From: Mauremys mutica
Taxonomy: Eukaryota; Chordata; Testudines; Geoemydidae
Length of the DNA: 64,000 nucleotides
Assembly: GCF_020497125.1 (NCBI RefSeq)
Contig: NC_059082.1
Location: forward strand, 22,838,965 to 22,902,964
Reading direction: 5' to 3'
Part shown: piece by piece, positions 62,304-64,000 of the stretch
Layout: each line of letters begins with the position of its first letter
Position numbering within the stretch: position 1 is the stretch's first letter
The notes under the pieces: generated by a model
Databases searched by the model: none
What the model was told of the DNA's origin: nothing
Seen by the model: the letters and a program-made list of their open reading frames with translations, nothing else
Program-made: the position numbers and the translations under genes

Positions 62304-64000
62304 TAAAACACTATGTGCGCGCCATCATTTCCCATAATGTAGAATATTCCATGGTGATGGAGTAAAGGCGAAAGAGTGACTCGATAGCAGCTTGGACAGC
62401 AGCTCTGGGTGTCCTGTAATGTCAAAAATTATCATATCAAACCTCATCTGTTTGCACTTTGATCACTTGGAAACCCAAAGATTTCTAAAGACCCTGGATC
62501 AACATGCTTCTAATAAACCTAATATGCAAATTGCACAATCCTCATCAGCTGAGACCTTTTTTTTTTTTTAAAGGCTGAAGAGCTTCTTCAAACTTCAGCA
62601 AACTTGCCTTTTAGTAAAACATTTTATGCCCTTTAATGGTTTGCCAAATTTAGCAATTTTCCACACGTCTTCCAGACATTAGGGCAAATTAGCAGAGGCC
62701 TGGTGTGCTGCTTCAACTGACTGTACTAGGAAAACCAGTAAAGCAGCATGTTTGCCAAGTGTAAAAAACAAAACTGGCATAAAAATAAATTCCTTTTTAA
62801 AGCTTCTAAATGGGTCCCAAACACAATAGAGGGTTGCGAACAACCCAAACACAAAACAGTCAGTAAGATTCAAGGGAATTTAAAGCCTGATCGTGAGAAC
62901 ACTTACTAGTGGGCATCATCCCACTGAAACCAGTACCTGCTGCTAAGTGTTTGAAAGATCAAGCCATTAAGTTTTATCTCCACTAAACTTTTTTTTTCAA
63001 AAAATGTCCCTGTCACCCTCCTTGGGTGTGGTTCCATCGGTGGTAGCAAATTAGTGTAGACAGGGCACCAGGTTATCAATACCTGTGCTCTGCATTACTA
63101 AAATCCTGGCTGCAGGTCTACATTAATCCTACCACTCCTGATACCATGGCTGGAGCGACAGCAGAAACAGACACAGTGAGAAATTAACATTAGGAATTAC
63201 AATCAAAATTCAAAGTGTGGCTGTTCTGCACCAAGAGAGGAACAGAGCAAGGTCTTCAACTGGCACTGCATCAAGGGAGTCACAAATGCCTTCAAAACAG
63301 CTACCAGCTACCACAGTAAGATTTGCTGGTGTTAGTCAAAGACTCCCTTGCACTGTTGACAAGATTCCCTCCATGACAGCGCAGCCTAATTCATAGTAAA
63401 GCAGTGCAAAGTGCGATCAAATGACAAAACCCAGCTGCAAGCAGCAGGCTCAAGCAATGGTAATTCACGACGGCGAGCTGTGCTCTGGGAATTGTGCACA
63501 AAGCACAGTGGGGCTGTGCTTAGAGAAATGGATTCGAGCTAGTCTACATTAAAACAGGAAATAAGTTTAAATGGTCCACAAAAAAATGAAAAGGGAAACA
63601 GTATGGGTAAAAATCATGGTATAAATTCACACCTGGCATTAACTGACCTAACTACACTGACTACAATGGAGCCAGACTGATTTACATGACAGGAAAATCT
63701 GGCACATATTTTGGGAGAAAAATCCCTGATCTGTATTACTAACAGCAACTATTAACAGGAATTTTCATCACCTGGTTAACTTCTCACCAATTCTGCCATT
63801 CCCTTTTTATGTGTTACTCACCCGTCTAAGCAGGGCAGCTCGTTTAACTTCCTGTTTCTCATGCACTAGCATGATGTTCAAAAAAACAAAATACAGGGGA
63901 ATACCTAAAAATGAACTTGAAATTGTATTAACTGAAATGTTATATTAAGAGTTAGCAACATATTTCCAATAAACACCAGAATTTGGAATTAAAAACCCAC

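Larger units (their letters stand above)
48626..64000 (-). other. MYO5A: Intron upstream of exon 4 (partial)
   Basis: At least 15.4 kb. I looked for exon 3 (residues ~47-104, including the expected GENDLTALSYLHEP segment) and did not see it, so it lies beyond 64000. The intron is rich in transposons, listed separately. 48700-50570, 53900-54340, 58460-59060 and 62310-64000 show nothing I can support. Confidence 0.75.

Noticed and set aside
48626..64000. Search for MYO5A exon 3
   Set aside because: No reverse-complement match to the expected conserved segment and flanking splice sites was seen, so the exon is taken to lie outside the window.

Overview
This window is vertebrate nuclear DNA, most likely from a cryptodiran turtle. 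It covers part of one gene, MYO5A (unconventional myosin-Va), on the minus strand. Eleven short exons, each bounded by AG/GT splice sites and joined in consistent phase, encode about 481 consecutive residues of a class V myosin motor domain. By alignment to the remembered vertebrate myosin-Va sequence these are residues ~104-584, human-style exons 4-14. Exon 4 lies at 48481-48625 and exon 14 at 2473-2556. The first three exons (start codon, promoter) lie beyond base 64000. The rest of the motor, the IQ neck, the coiled coil and the cargo-binding tail lie before base 1. The turtle assignment rests on three tRNA-derived SINEs of the cryptodiran type, CR1 LINE 3' ends, and many hAT and TA-flanked MITEs. 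The protein also carries sauropsid-like residues.

Layout, low to high coordinate. 1-2472: intron after exon 14, with a palindrome-rich hAT MITE. 2473-5302: exons 14 and 13, with MIR SINEs between. 5303-7795: intron filled by an old minus-strand LINE, split by a hAT element that is itself split by another hAT. 7796-12431: exons 12 and 11, with a SINE, AT-rich DNA and two hAT-like elements between. 13406-13671: exon 10, the largest. 13672-17327: intron with a TA-flanked element carrying GC-rich repeats. 17328-22035: exons 9, 8, 7 and 6. 22036-27987: intron with a truncated hAT and a TA-flanked MITE. 27988-28144: exon 5 (P-loop). 28145-48480: a 20.3 kb intron with ancient MIRs, a SINE, a Tigger-like MITE and a CR1 tail holding two hAT insertions. 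48481-48625: exon 4. 48626-64000: start of a >15 kb intron with CR1, a 1.0 kb Tigger-like element, a 1.6 kb fold-back hAT, a probable solo LTR and several nested MITEs.

All three nucleotide-contacting motifs of the motor are intact (P-loop GESGAGKT, switch [10 protein letters not shown], switch II DIYG|FE). No exon has a frameshift or stop, so the gene looks functional. No second gene, RNA gene, CRISPR array or bacterial-type feature is supported.

The most notable non-genic structures are: (i) a hAT element at 54353-55982 whose two ~590-bp halves are inverted copies that duplicate the 3' end of the transposase; (ii) three hAT MITEs with iterated GC-rich palindromes spaced mostly ~51 bp apart; (iii) several nested insertions that give a relative age order. 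I found no convincing evidence of a wholly new functional system. These are best read as chelonian transposon biology inside a conserved motor gene.
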